From assembly GCA_947628735.1 (NCBI GenBank), contig CANRAY010000006.1, positions 1 to 60,167 of the forward strand: a stretch of 60,167 bases of DNA. The letters are read 5' to 3'. The notes beneath the pieces are model-generated. The model did not search any database and had not been told where the DNA came from. It saw nothing but the letters and a program-made list of their open reading frames with translations. Within the stretch, counting starts at the first letter, position 1, and every line of letters begins with the position of its first letter. Positions 19,765-27,593 of this stretch are shown here, piece after piece. A program made the position numbers and the translations under genes. Source of the stretch: an uncultured Clostridia bacterium (lineage in GTDB: Bacteria; Bacillota; Clostridia; TANB77; CAG-508).

Positions 19765-20415
19765 ATGAAAGAAAAAGAGAAAAGGAAAAAAAGTACTGAA
19801 AAAAGACCATTAGATTCTATTGGTTTAAAAATTATTGAAATAATTATTATTGGAATTATTTTAGGAATATTGTTTTCTGTTTGCTATGGTGTTTATCAGG
19901 AAAATAAAATTCCTTTGGTTAATGATGTTCATTCTATAAATGAATTAAATTTTAATGTTGTAGCACAAAAACAAGATAACTTGAATAAACAAATCAATAT
20001 TTTAATACCAGAAACATATATGGATTTTCCAGTGTCAGCTAAATTGGAAATTCCTAAAATTGACTTAGCAACATATGTGTTAAATGAATATACAGAAGAA
20101 GGAATGGAAGAATGTATTTCAAAATATTGGGGTCCAGATGCAAATGAAGTCGGAAATTTTTGTATAGCAGGACATAATTATGAAAATAATAATGATATGT
20201 TTTGTAATCTAATTGACTTAAAAATGGGAGATACTATGTATTTAACAGATTCAAAAAACGGTAAATATTCATATACCATTTATGATATTTATAAAGTGAA
20301 ACCAGATAATATCGAGCCACTTAGTCAAGAAACAGGTGGAAAAAGAATTATTACATTAATTACTTGTGTAAATTATTCTCGTAATAGGCTTGTTGTACAA
20401 GCAATTGAAAGTTAA
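19765..20415 (+). CDS. Sortase
   Basis: Membrane transpeptidase of 216 residues with an N-terminal membrane helix (residues 24-46). His137 in AGHN, Cys201 in TLITC and Arg208 in RNRLVV form the catalytic triad. The short size, single N-terminal anchor and TLxTC context fit class D/E-type housekeeping sortases; the class is not certain. Its likely substrate is the MPDTG-bearing cohesin protein just upstream. ATG 19765 has AAAGGGA upstream. Confidence 0.9.
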   Translation: MKEKEKRKKSTEKRPLDSIGLKIIEIIIIGIILGILFSVCYGVYQENKIPLVNDVHSINELNFNVVAQKQDNLNKQINILIPETYMDFPVSAKLEIPKIDLATYVLNEYTEEGMEECISKYWGPDANEVGNFCIAGHNYENNNDMFCNLIDLKMGDTMYLTDSKNGKYSYTIYDIYKVKPDNIEPLSQETGGKRIITLITCVNYSRNRLVVQAIES

Positions 20416-20454
20416 TGAATAATAAAATGTAACACAAAAAAAGGAGTTATATTA

Positions 20455-22719
20455 GTGGAATATAAAAGTTCTGATAAGTTTTTTCTAAGAATATTTGGTA
20501 AAGTAATGATATTTTTTTTATTCTTTTTGATGAGTACATCAAGAGTACATCATTGTGCTGTTCAAAAAAAAGAAGGAATTAATAATTTCCCATCTAGTTA
20601 TCAAGCATATTTAAAAGAAATACAAAAAGAACATCCTAATTGGAAATTTACAGCTTTATATACTGATTTAGATTGGAAATATGTTATAGATCAAGAAAAC
20701 CAATTTGGAAAAAATTTGGTACCAAAATCATATTCTGACAGATGGAAAAATACAAAATCAGGACAATATAATATTGAAGTAGATGCTGGATGGGTTGATA
20801 GTTCTAGACAAGCCGTGGAGTATGCAATGGATCCACGTAATTTTTTAAATGAAGTACGAATCCTTCAATTTGAAGGATTATCTTTTGATGCTGATACTAA
20901 TCATACAGCAGGAATTGAAAAAATATTATATGGAACTGAATTTTACAATAAAATTGTGCAGTATAAAACTAGTTCAGGCCAAACAATTACTATGGACAAA
21001 AAATATTCAGATTTAATTTTATCAGCAGGAAGAGCTTCTAGAGTAAGTAGTTATCATTTGGCATCACGTATTAAGCAAGAGGTAGGACCATTTCTATCAC
21101 ACAGTTCAATTAGTGGGACGGTGAAAGGATATGAAGGATTATATAATTTCTATAATATTGGTGCTACTAGTTCTGCAGAACCAATGGGAGCTATAAAAAA
21201 TGGGTTACAATATGCAAAGGATGGTAAAGGAGCAACACAGGATGTAAAGAATAAATATTTAATTCCATGGAATACAAAAGAAAAAGCAATTACTGGTGGA
21301 GGTATTTTTATTGGCTCTAGTTATATTCATTTAGGACAAGATACAATTTATTTACAAAAATTTCATGTGATAGGTTCAGGAGAATTGTTTTGGCATCAAT
21401 ATATGACAAATGTTCTAGCTCCATATAGTGAATCTCAAATTATTTATAGTGGATATGCTAAAACTGGTATGTTAAATAATGATTTATCATTTATTATTCC
21501 GGTCTATAACAATATGCCTACAGTACCAGTACAAAATCCTAATATTGCAGAAAGTGATTTTACTACAGATAATACAAAAGTATATGCAAATGTAAGTACA
21601 ACATTAAATATTAGAACAGGTCCATCTACTTCATATGAAAGTATTACATTGGTAAATAAAAATACAGTAATGACCAGAATTGCAAAAGGAAGACAATCAG
21701 GAGAATTATGGGACAAGGTACAATTAGAAAATGGAATTATAGGATATGCTTTTCATAATTATTTAAAAGAGGTACTAAAAACACAAATTGAGAAAATTAA
21801 TTTATCTATTGATACTACTACACTTATTAAAGGACAGACTAAAAAATTGAATGTAGAAATTTTACCAGTAGAAGCAAAGAATCATGAAGTTACTTATACT
21901 TCTAGTAATTCGAAGGTGGCTACAATAGATGGCTCTGGTAATATAAAAGCTTTGAAATCAGGCAAAACAATAATTACTGTTAAAGCAAAAGAAAATAATG
22001 TTTCTGCAAAAATTGAAATACAAGTATATACACCAGTAACAGATCTAGAATTGAATTTACAAGATATTGTTTTACAAGTAGGAGATAGTTTTGTGTTACA
22101 ATCTACAGTTATTCCATCAGATGCTAATGATAAAAATGTTGAATATCAAATAAAAAATACAGATCTTCTTATAATGAATGAAAAAGGAAAATTTACTGCT
22201 GTTAAGTCTGGTAGTACGAAAGTAAGTGTTACTGCAGAAAATATTACAAAAGAAGTAGATGTGACAATTGTGCCTAAAGTAGAAAATGACGAGATACAAT
22301 TTGACGAAAGTTTGACAGTAAAGCAAAATGAGATTTCTGGATGGGATATGGAAAATCTTACTGTTAATCAAATAAAGGAAAAAGTGCATACAAATTATAA
22401 AATGGAGATTTATGATTTAAAAGAAAATTTACTTTCGTATAATCAGCGTATAGGAACAGGAACTAAAATACGATTATTAAATGAAGATGGGACAACTAGA
22501 ATGGAATATTTTATTGTTATTTATGGTGATGTGAATGGTGACGGTAAAATCGATAGTATAGATCTATTAGTTTTACAAAGACACATTTTAGAGATAGAAC
22601 TATTAAAAGGAGTAGCTATTAGTGCAGGAAATATTAGACAAAATGGAAATAATCCTTCTTCAGTAGATTTGTTAATTATCAGAAGACATATATTAGAAGT
22701 GGAGTTCATACAACAGTAA
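20455..22719 (+). CDS. Glucosaminidase with SH3b, two Big2 and a C-terminal dockerin
   Basis: Exported peptidoglycan hydrolase of 754 residues. GTG 20455 follows AAGGAG by 8 bases; a signal-like helix occupies residues 10-32. The catalytic part (about 45-350) is endo-beta-N-acetylglucosaminidase-like: EYAMDPRNFLNEVRILQFEG and YHLASRIKQEVG with the probable catalytic Glu. A bacterial SH3 domain is at about 375-440 (STTLNIRTGPSTSYESI), followed by two Big2 Ig-like domains (445-525, 526-615), a linker domain, and a dockerin (690-750). Dockerin repeat 1 (DVNGDGKIDSIDLLVLQRHI) has a good calcium loop; repeat 2 (GNIRQNGNNPSSVDLL) is degenerate. The dockerin beside a cohesin gene implies wall docking. 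Confidence 0.88.
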   Translation: MEYKSSDKFFLRIFGKVMIFFLFFLMSTSRVHHCAVQKKEGINNFPSSYQAYLKEIQKEHPNWKFTALYTDLDWKYVIDQENQFGKNLVPKSYSDRWKNTKSGQYNIEVDAGWVDSSRQAVEYAMDPRNFLNEVRILQFEGLSFDADTNHTAGIEKILYGTEFYNKIVQYKTSSGQTITMDKKYSDLILSAGRASRVSSYHLASRIKQEVGPFLSHSSISGTVKGYEGLYNFYNIGATSSAEPMGAIKNGLQYAKDGKGATQDVKNKYLIPWNTKEKAITGGGIFIGSSYIHLGQDTIYLQKFHVIGSGELFWHQYMTNVLAPYSESQIIYSGYAKTGMLNNDLSFIIPVYNNMPTVPVQNPNIAESDFTTDNTKVYANVSTTLNIRTGPSTSYESITLVNKNTVMTRIAKGRQSGELWDKVQLENGIIGYAFHNYLKEVLKTQIEKINLSIDTTTLIKGQTKKLNVEILPVEAKNHEVTYTSSNSKVATIDGSGNIKALKSGKTIITVKAKENNVSAKIEIQVYTPVTDLELNLQDIVLQVGDSFVLQSTVIPSDANDKNVEYQIKNTDLLIMNEKGKFTAVKSGSTKVSVTAENITKEVDVTIVPKVENDEIQFDESLTVKQNEISGWDMENLTVNQIKEKVHTNYKMEIYDLKENLLSYNQRIGTGTKIRLLNEDGTTRMEYFIVIYGDVNGDGKIDSIDLLVLQRHILEIELLKGVAISAGNIRQNGNNPSSVDLLIIRRHILEVEFIQQ

Positions 22720-22740
22720 AAGAAAGGATGTTGTGTTAAT

Positions 22741-23556
22741 ATGAGATTAAAAGTAATGAGATTGGATAAAGTTGGGATTAGTCCTGAATTTTCTCCTGAT
22801 ATTAAGACATATTATTTTGTTACAAACGAAAATATAGAAAAATTGGAAGTAACGGCTATTCCTGAAAATGAGGATGCAACTGTTACTATTACTGGAAATG
22901 AAAATTTGCAAATAGGAAAAAATGAAATTCATATTATTGTTAAATCTAAAGATGAAACAGAAGAAAACGAATATATTATTTATGTGACGAAAACGACAAA
23001 CTTAGAAAAAGCAAATGCAAATTTAGAAACATTAGCAATTCAAGATGTTATATTAAGTCCAGAGTTTGATAGTAAAGTCACTAATTATGAAGCGGAAGTA
23101 GGAAGTGATATAGAAAACATTAATTTATTAGCAATTCCTCAGAAGGAAAATGCTAAGGTTATTATTGTTGGAAACGAAACTTTAAAAGAAGGAAATAATG
23201 AAATTTTTATAAATGTGTTAGCAGAAGATGGGATAACAGAAAAACAATATAATATTAATGTGTATAAAAGAAGTGAAGAAGAAGAAATGATTTATAAACA
23301 AAATCAAGAAATTAATGCAGAAAGATTAAGTGCAATATTAGAAGATGGAAAGGCAAATTATGAGGCAATAAGAGTGAAAAATGATGACTCAGAGCTTACA
23401 GCAATAAACAATAACAATTTTGCTAACTGGGGTATTTTTGTCGCTTTTGTTACTTTTGTCACTTTGGGGACGTTCCTTTTAGTGACAATATTGTCACTAA
23501 AGGGACACACCTGGAAAAAAGTAAAATTGAAAAGAAATAAAAATAATAAGAAGTAG
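22741..23556 (+). CDS. Two cadherin-like beta-sandwich domains with a C-terminal membrane helix
   Basis: Two tandem PF12733-like domains: VGISPEFSPDIKTYYFVTNE (residues 12-85) and VILSPEFDSKVTNYEAEVGS (95-175), then a coiled linker, a hydrophobic segment at about 222-245 and a Lys-rich tail. There is no signal peptide, although this domain type is normally extracellular. The ORF is in the same frame as the glucosaminidase and only seven codons after its TAA, so a lost or read-through stop could make one protein. AAAGGATG gives an ordinary ribosome site for ATG 22741. The membrane segment is encoded by a palindromic repeat (23474-23505). Confidence 0.75.
   Translation: MRLKVMRLDKVGISPEFSPDIKTYYFVTNENIEKLEVTAIPENEDATVTITGNENLQIGKNEIHIIVKSKDETEENEYIIYVTKTTNLEKANANLETLAIQDVILSPEFDSKVTNYEAEVGSDIENINLLAIPQKENAKVIIVGNETLKEGNNEIFINVLAEDGITEKQYNINVYKRSEEEEMIYKQNQEINAERLSAILEDGKANYEAIRVKNDDSELTAINNNNFANWGIFVAFVTFVTLGTFLLVTILSLKGHTWKKVKLKRNKNNKK
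23474..23505. repeat. Palindromic REP-like element inside the cadherin-like gene
   Basis: AGTGACAAT/ATTGTCACT is a perfect dyad centred between 23489 and 23490 that extends to 23474-23505 with one mismatch. It is flanked by GGGGACGTTCC-type sequence and by GTTACTTTTGTCACTTTG. The GC-richer, palindromic character resembles the dispersed repeats mobilised by REP-associated tyrosine transposases; that link is inference. Confidence 0.55.
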
Positions 23557-23588
23557 TTTATAAATTGAAAAGATATTTTATGAAAATA

Positions 23589-23617
23589 TTGAAAAATAAA
23601 ATCATGTACTATATAAT
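23589..23617 (+). promoter_or_regulatory. Sigma-A promoter of adhesin C
   Basis: TTGAAA 23589-23594 and TATAAT 23612-23617 with a 17-base spacer. Confidence 0.75.
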
Positions 23618-23669
23618 AAAAAATGATTAAACTAAGAATTAGATACAAAAGAAAAGAGGAGAGGATATA

Positions 23670-25628
23670 ATGAAAGAACATAGAGGAATAACATTAATAG
23701 CATTAGTAGTAACAATAGTAGTTTTAATTATTTTAGCCGTAATAAGCATTAATTCAGTATTTGGAGAAGACGGATTAATAGCAAGTGCAGAAAGAGGAAG
23801 CATAGAGCATACCCATGCAACAGTATGGGAAGCAATGGAGATGGAGTACTCAAATTACTGGATAGATAAAGTAATGCTAGATGGAGATTTAATTACATAT
23901 TTGCAAGGAGAAGATAAAGGAATAATAGGGAAAGAGCTACAAGGTGCAGGATATGTAATAAATGTAGAGAAACTATTAGGAACAAGAATGTCATTAGGAA
24001 ATGGAACAGATGGAAACAATGATGTATATAAACTAGAACCATTACAAACAGAAGAAACTAATATTGCCAAAATAGCTTCAACAGATGAAGATATAAAATT
24101 GGCAGAAGAAAGTGCAGAAAGTGAATATCAAGTAAAATATTATGGACCAAGTGGAGATAGGGTATTAGGAGTATTAGGTGATAGTATAGTAGAAAATGAC
24201 AATGCAAATTTCAAAGTAGAAAAGACAGTAGATAATGTACCAGGAGAAGAACGACAATATTATATAAACGGAGAAGAAATTATTTACAAAATAAGAGTAG
24301 AGAACATAGGACATGTCACAATAAAAGATGTCGAAATAGAAGATGAATTAGTAACTAAAAGTGGAGCATATCATCCAGGAGATCCAGAAATTGTTTTAAA
24401 GAATGATAGTAGTGATGGAAGGAATATTACAACAGAAGGTGGAAAATTCATAATTGGAGATATGATAGAAGGAGCTATATTAGAGTTTAGATATGGATAT
24501 GTAGTGAAAGCAGGAGATATAGGTGAAAAAGTAAAGAATAGTATTACACGATTAACAGGGGATCCACAACCAATATTACCAAGAGGACATAAGATACCAC
24601 CAGTAGAGACGCCAGTAACTCCAGAAGAAGTAAAACCAGATATTTCTGTAGAAAAAGAACTCCTATCACCAAAAGAAAAATGTTATATAATAGGAGATGT
24701 TTTATTATATAGACTAACAGTAAAAAATACAGGAAATACGAGAATTAATAGCTTTGAGATTTCAGATACGATTACATCAGGAAGTGGAACATATCCACAA
24801 ACATTTACTGAATTTACAGAACCAAGTGGGCAGACATATTTAGATATAGGACAAACAGGTTATATAGATTATTCATATACTGTAAAGGAAGAAGATCTTG
24901 GACATACAGTACAAAATATGGCAGAAATAGTAAAAACAGATCCACCAACACCTCCAGCAGGGCATAAAATACCAGAAGTGGATATAGAGTTAAAAGATTT
25001 AGAAAATTGTGTGGTTATAGAAAAAGTATGGCAAGATGAATTTGGAAATATTACTGAACCTGGTGCTCCAGTGGTGGGGGTTGATGTAACTGGTCCGGAT
25101 GGTTGGTCAGAGTATGTAGAGTTAAGTGAGGAAAATAACTGGACTTACGTTTTTGAGGATATGCAGTGCTATTGGGAATCAGGAGAACCATGTGAGTATA
25201 CTGCAGTTGAAAGAGATTTTGGAGAGGTTAGTAATCAGTATGAAATATTCGAAGAAGATCCTACTCCATTCCAAATTAGAATTATAAATAGAAAATTGCA
25301 TTTAGAACCAGGAGCATTAACTATTAATAAACGTGTTTTAGGTGGAGGTGTGGCAGCACAAACAAAGACATACACTTTCCATGTTACAGGTCCAAATGGA
25401 TATTCTGAAAATGTTTCTATAACAGGATCAGGAAAAATCACGTTGAATGATTTGGAACCAGGAGAGTATATTGTTGTTGAAGAAGATGCAAGTATACCAG
25501 GATGGTCTTGGTCTGTTTCTGGTGAAGGATTGGTGAGTGTTGAATATTTTCTAGAGTCATCTATGGCTATTACAAATGTCTATGATACACCAGATGAGCC
25601 AGACGGTCCTCCACCAGATACTCCATAA
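23670..25628 (+). CDS. Pilin-leader adhesin C
   Basis: Uninterrupted 652-residue protein. ATG 23670 follows AGGAGAGG. The leader HRGITLIALVVTIVVLIILA is followed by a module nearly identical to adhesin A, including 69 identical bases (23946-24014 versus 12475-12543). Two DUF11-like domains follow (about residues 185-310 and 325-430), each closed by a GHKIP junction (24585-24599 and 24960-24974). Two Cna-B-like domains come next (VVIEKVWQDEFGN; GALTINKRVLGGG, GKITLNDLEPGEYIVVEED). The C-terminus is acidic and proline-rich (DEPDGPPPDTP) with no membrane helix or LPxTG. The position +5 of the leader is Ala, not the Glu of true type IV pilins. Probably a surface adhesin or fibre subunit. Confidence 0.82.
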   Translation: MKEHRGITLIALVVTIVVLIILAVISINSVFGEDGLIASAERGSIEHTHATVWEAMEMEYSNYWIDKVMLDGDLITYLQGEDKGIIGKELQGAGYVINVEKLLGTRMSLGNGTDGNNDVYKLEPLQTEETNIAKIASTDEDIKLAEESAESEYQVKYYGPSGDRVLGVLGDSIVENDNANFKVEKTVDNVPGEERQYYINGEEIIYKIRVENIGHVTIKDVEIEDELVTKSGAYHPGDPEIVLKNDSSDGRNITTEGGKFIIGDMIEGAILEFRYGYVVKAGDIGEKVKNSITRLTGDPQPILPRGHKIPPVETPVTPEEVKPDISVEKELLSPKEKCYIIGDVLLYRLTVKNTGNTRINSFEISDTITSGSGTYPQTFTEFTEPSGQTYLDIGQTGYIDYSYTVKEEDLGHTVQNMAEIVKTDPPTPPAGHKIPEVDIELKDLENCVVIEKVWQDEFGNITEPGAPVVGVDVTGPDGWSEYVELSEENNWTYVFEDMQCYWESGEPCEYTAVERDFGEVSNQYEIFEEDPTPFQIRIINRKLHLEPGALTINKRVLGGGVAAQTKTYTFHVTGPNGYSENVSITGSGKITLNDLEPGEYIVVEEDASIPGWSWSVSGEGLVSVEYFLESSMAITNVYDTPDEPDGPPPDTP

Positions 25629-25687
25629 GGAATACTAAACAAGTCTTCATAAAATGATGAGATAAAAATAGAAAAAGAGGAATATTT

Positions 25688-26563
25688 ATGGAACTAATAA
25701 AAGTGGGAGAAAAAACTTATTATATAAAGAATCCAACTAATATAGGAATATATAAAATTGATGAAGAAAATATTTATATAATAGATTCTGGAAATGATAA
25801 AGAGGCTGGAAGAAAAATATTAAAGATAATAAATGAACAAGGTTGGAAAATAGCAGGCATTATAAATACACATTCTAATGCAGATCATATTGGTGGAAAT
25901 AAATTTATTCAAGATAGAACAAATTGTATGATATATGGTCATGGTATAGAAAATTCTTTTACAACTTTTCCAATCTTGGAATCTGCATTTCTTTATGGAG
26001 GATATCCTTTAAGAGATCTTCAAAATAAATTTTTAATGGCAAAAGAATCAAATGTTACAGAAATAGATGGAAACCTTCCAGAAGGATTATCATATTTTAA
26101 TATAAAAGGTCATTTCTTTGATATGATTGGAATTAAAACATCTGATAATGTATATTTTTTAGGAGATTCTTTGTTTAGTGCAGAAACAATTTCAAAATAT
26201 CATTTGTTCTATATTTACAATGTAAAGGAATATTTGAATACGTTAGATGAGTTAGAAAAATTAGAAGGTGCATTATATATTCCTTCTCATTGTGAGGCAA
26301 CAGATAATATTCAATCTTTAATTGCAATAAATCGAAATAAAATACAAGAAATTTCAGATAGAATTGTTAGTTATTGTGAAAAAGAAATGACATTTGAAGA
26401 AATTTTCAAAGCTATTTTTGATGATTATAATTTAAGTTTAAATGTAGAGCAATATGTTTTAATTGGCAGTACAATTCGTTCTTATTTATCGTATTTATAT
26501 GATGAAGGAAAAATAAAGTATGAATTTATTGATAATAGAATGATATGGAAAAAAGTATGTTAA
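25688..26563 (+). CDS. MBL-fold metallo-hydrolase
   Basis: Protein of 291 residues. IINTHSNADHIGGNKFI is the metallo-beta-lactamase-fold metal motif, in the variant HxNxDH rather than HxHxDH, so the metal site may differ. GHFFDMIGI, VYFLGDSLF and IPSHCEA supply the remaining ligand positions. The C-terminal 80 residues are winged-helix-like (SYLYDEGKIKYEFIDNRMIW). Substrate unknown. AGAGGAA precedes ATG 25688. Confidence 0.85.
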   Translation: MELIKVGEKTYYIKNPTNIGIYKIDEENIYIIDSGNDKEAGRKILKIINEQGWKIAGIINTHSNADHIGGNKFIQDRTNCMIYGHGIENSFTTFPILESAFLYGGYPLRDLQNKFLMAKESNVTEIDGNLPEGLSYFNIKGHFFDMIGIKTSDNVYFLGDSLFSAETISKYHLFYIYNVKEYLNTLDELEKLEGALYIPSHCEATDNIQSLIAINRNKIQEISDRIVSYCEKEMTFEEIFKAIFDDYNLSLNVEQYVLIGSTIRSYLSYLYDEGKIKYEFIDNRMIWKKVC

Positions 26564-26567
26564 ATAT

Positions 26568-26607
26568 AAAAATATCGCTGAACTTGTTTAAGTTCAGCGA
26601 TATTTTT
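26568..26607. terminator. Bidirectional terminator
   Basis: Perfect 18-base arms 26568-26585 and 26590-26607 around GTTT, with A-run and T-run on the two sides. It serves the MBL gene and the convergent small gene. Confidence 0.93.
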
Positions 26608-26615
26608 GTGATAAG

Positions 26616-26846
26616 TTACCACAACACCACAAAGAAAAGAGCTTTTTGAGCCTGCATGACTGTATTAGGTGTGCCAAGGAACAACAATACGATCAAAGTA
26701 AAAAATATTCCGGATATTCCTGCAAAGGGGATTAATAACATATACAGTTTTTCTTTTAGGACAGGTGCGTTGTTGCGTTCTTTTCTTATCCGTACATACG
26801 TGCGTAGTATGAGGAATACGAATAGAAGCCATAGCAAACTTAACAC
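26616..26846 (-). CDS. Small two-helix membrane protein, GC-richer
   Basis: Not recognised. On the minus strand AAAGGAG lies 8 bases before GTG 26846, giving 76 residues: helix 1 (LSLLWLLFVFLIL), a basic loop RTYVRIRKERNN, helix 2 (GISGIFFTLIVLLFLG) and a third short hydrophobic end. The sequence is richer in G and C than its surroundings. An in-frame CGG (plus-strand CCG 26790-26792) encodes the Arg of YVRIRK without a frame break. Probably acquired. Confidence 0.6.
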   Translation of the reverse strand: MLSLLWLLFVFLILRTYVRIRKERNNAPVLKEKLYMLLIPFAGISGIFFTLIVLLFLGTPNTVMQAQKALFFVVLW

Positions 26847-26855
26847 TTTTTTCAC

Positions 26856-27062
26856 TCCTTTAAAATGTTTTAAGGGAATTTGCGATATTCATTCATTTGA
26901 ATGAATTATGCTGGGTATGATGTAAAAATACATCTAATAATTATTGTATCAATTTTTTATTACAAAGTCAAATTATGTAACCTAAAAGACAAATATTATA
27001 CTTGATTTTTAAAATTAACTATGATAGACTTTTGTCATAAATAAGAAGAAAGGGGTAAAATT
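26856..27062. other. Divergent intergenic region
   Basis: Holds the ribosome site of the minus-strand gene and the 5' region of the DUF4358 gene. An imperfect dyad ATTCATTCATTTGAATGAAT lies at 26888-26907. I see no confident promoter. Confidence 0.4.
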
Positions 27063-27548
27063 ATGAAAAAAGGTGTTATTATTGCAATTGTAGCAGTAGT
27101 TCTTGTAGTTGCTGTTGTAGTTGGCGTAGTATTAGTTATGAACAACCAAAATAAAGGAGGTTCAGCAGAACTTAATTTACAAGAATTAAATACAACTATT
27201 TCATCTAGAGAGCCATATAGCTTAATGACAATGCAAGATATTGATGCTGAAGCTTTAGCTTCAATTTATGAAATTACTGAAAATCAATATGATGAGGTAA
27301 TTGGAAAGATGCCAATGATTAATGTACAAGCTAGTATGTATTTAGTAATTAAAGCAAAGCCAGAAGAATTAGATTCTGTTAAGCAAAAAGTAGAAGCTTA
27401 TGGTGATACACAAGAAAGAGTTTGGGCAACATATCTACCTGAACAATACGAATTAGTAAAACAAAGAAAAATTGGTGTTGTTGGAAATTATGTGTATCTA
27501 ATTATTTGTGAAAATGCAGCAGACATAGAAGCATTAATTAATAAATAA
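27063..27548 (+). CDS. DUF4358 domain exported protein
   Basis: Protein of 161 residues with an N-terminal signal-anchor helix (residues 4-27) and a DUF4358-like domain: LNTTISSREPYSLMTMQDID, ASIYEITENQYDEVIGKMPM, IKAKPEELDSVKQKVEAY. In clostridia this family sits beside MBOAT and DHHW genes, as here. Function unknown, probably connected with extracellular O-acylation. GAAAGGGG precedes ATG 27063. Confidence 0.8.
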   Translation: MKKGVIIAIVAVVLVVAVVVGVVLVMNNQNKGGSAELNLQELNTTISSREPYSLMTMQDIDAEALASIYEITENQYDEVIGKMPMINVQASMYLVIKAKPEELDSVKQKVEAYGDTQERVWATYLPEQYELVKQRKIGVVGNYVYLIICENAADIEALINK

Positions 27549-27574
27549 AAAGAGGACATTAAAGTCCTCTTTTT
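27547..27574 (+). terminator. Terminator or attenuator between DUF4358 and MBOAT genes
   Basis: Perfect 11-base arms 27547-27557 and 27564-27574, ending in TTTTT. The next ribosome site begins right behind it, so it may only lower expression of the MBOAT gene. Confidence 0.8.
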
Positions 27575-27593
27575 AAAAGGAGAAATATATCTT

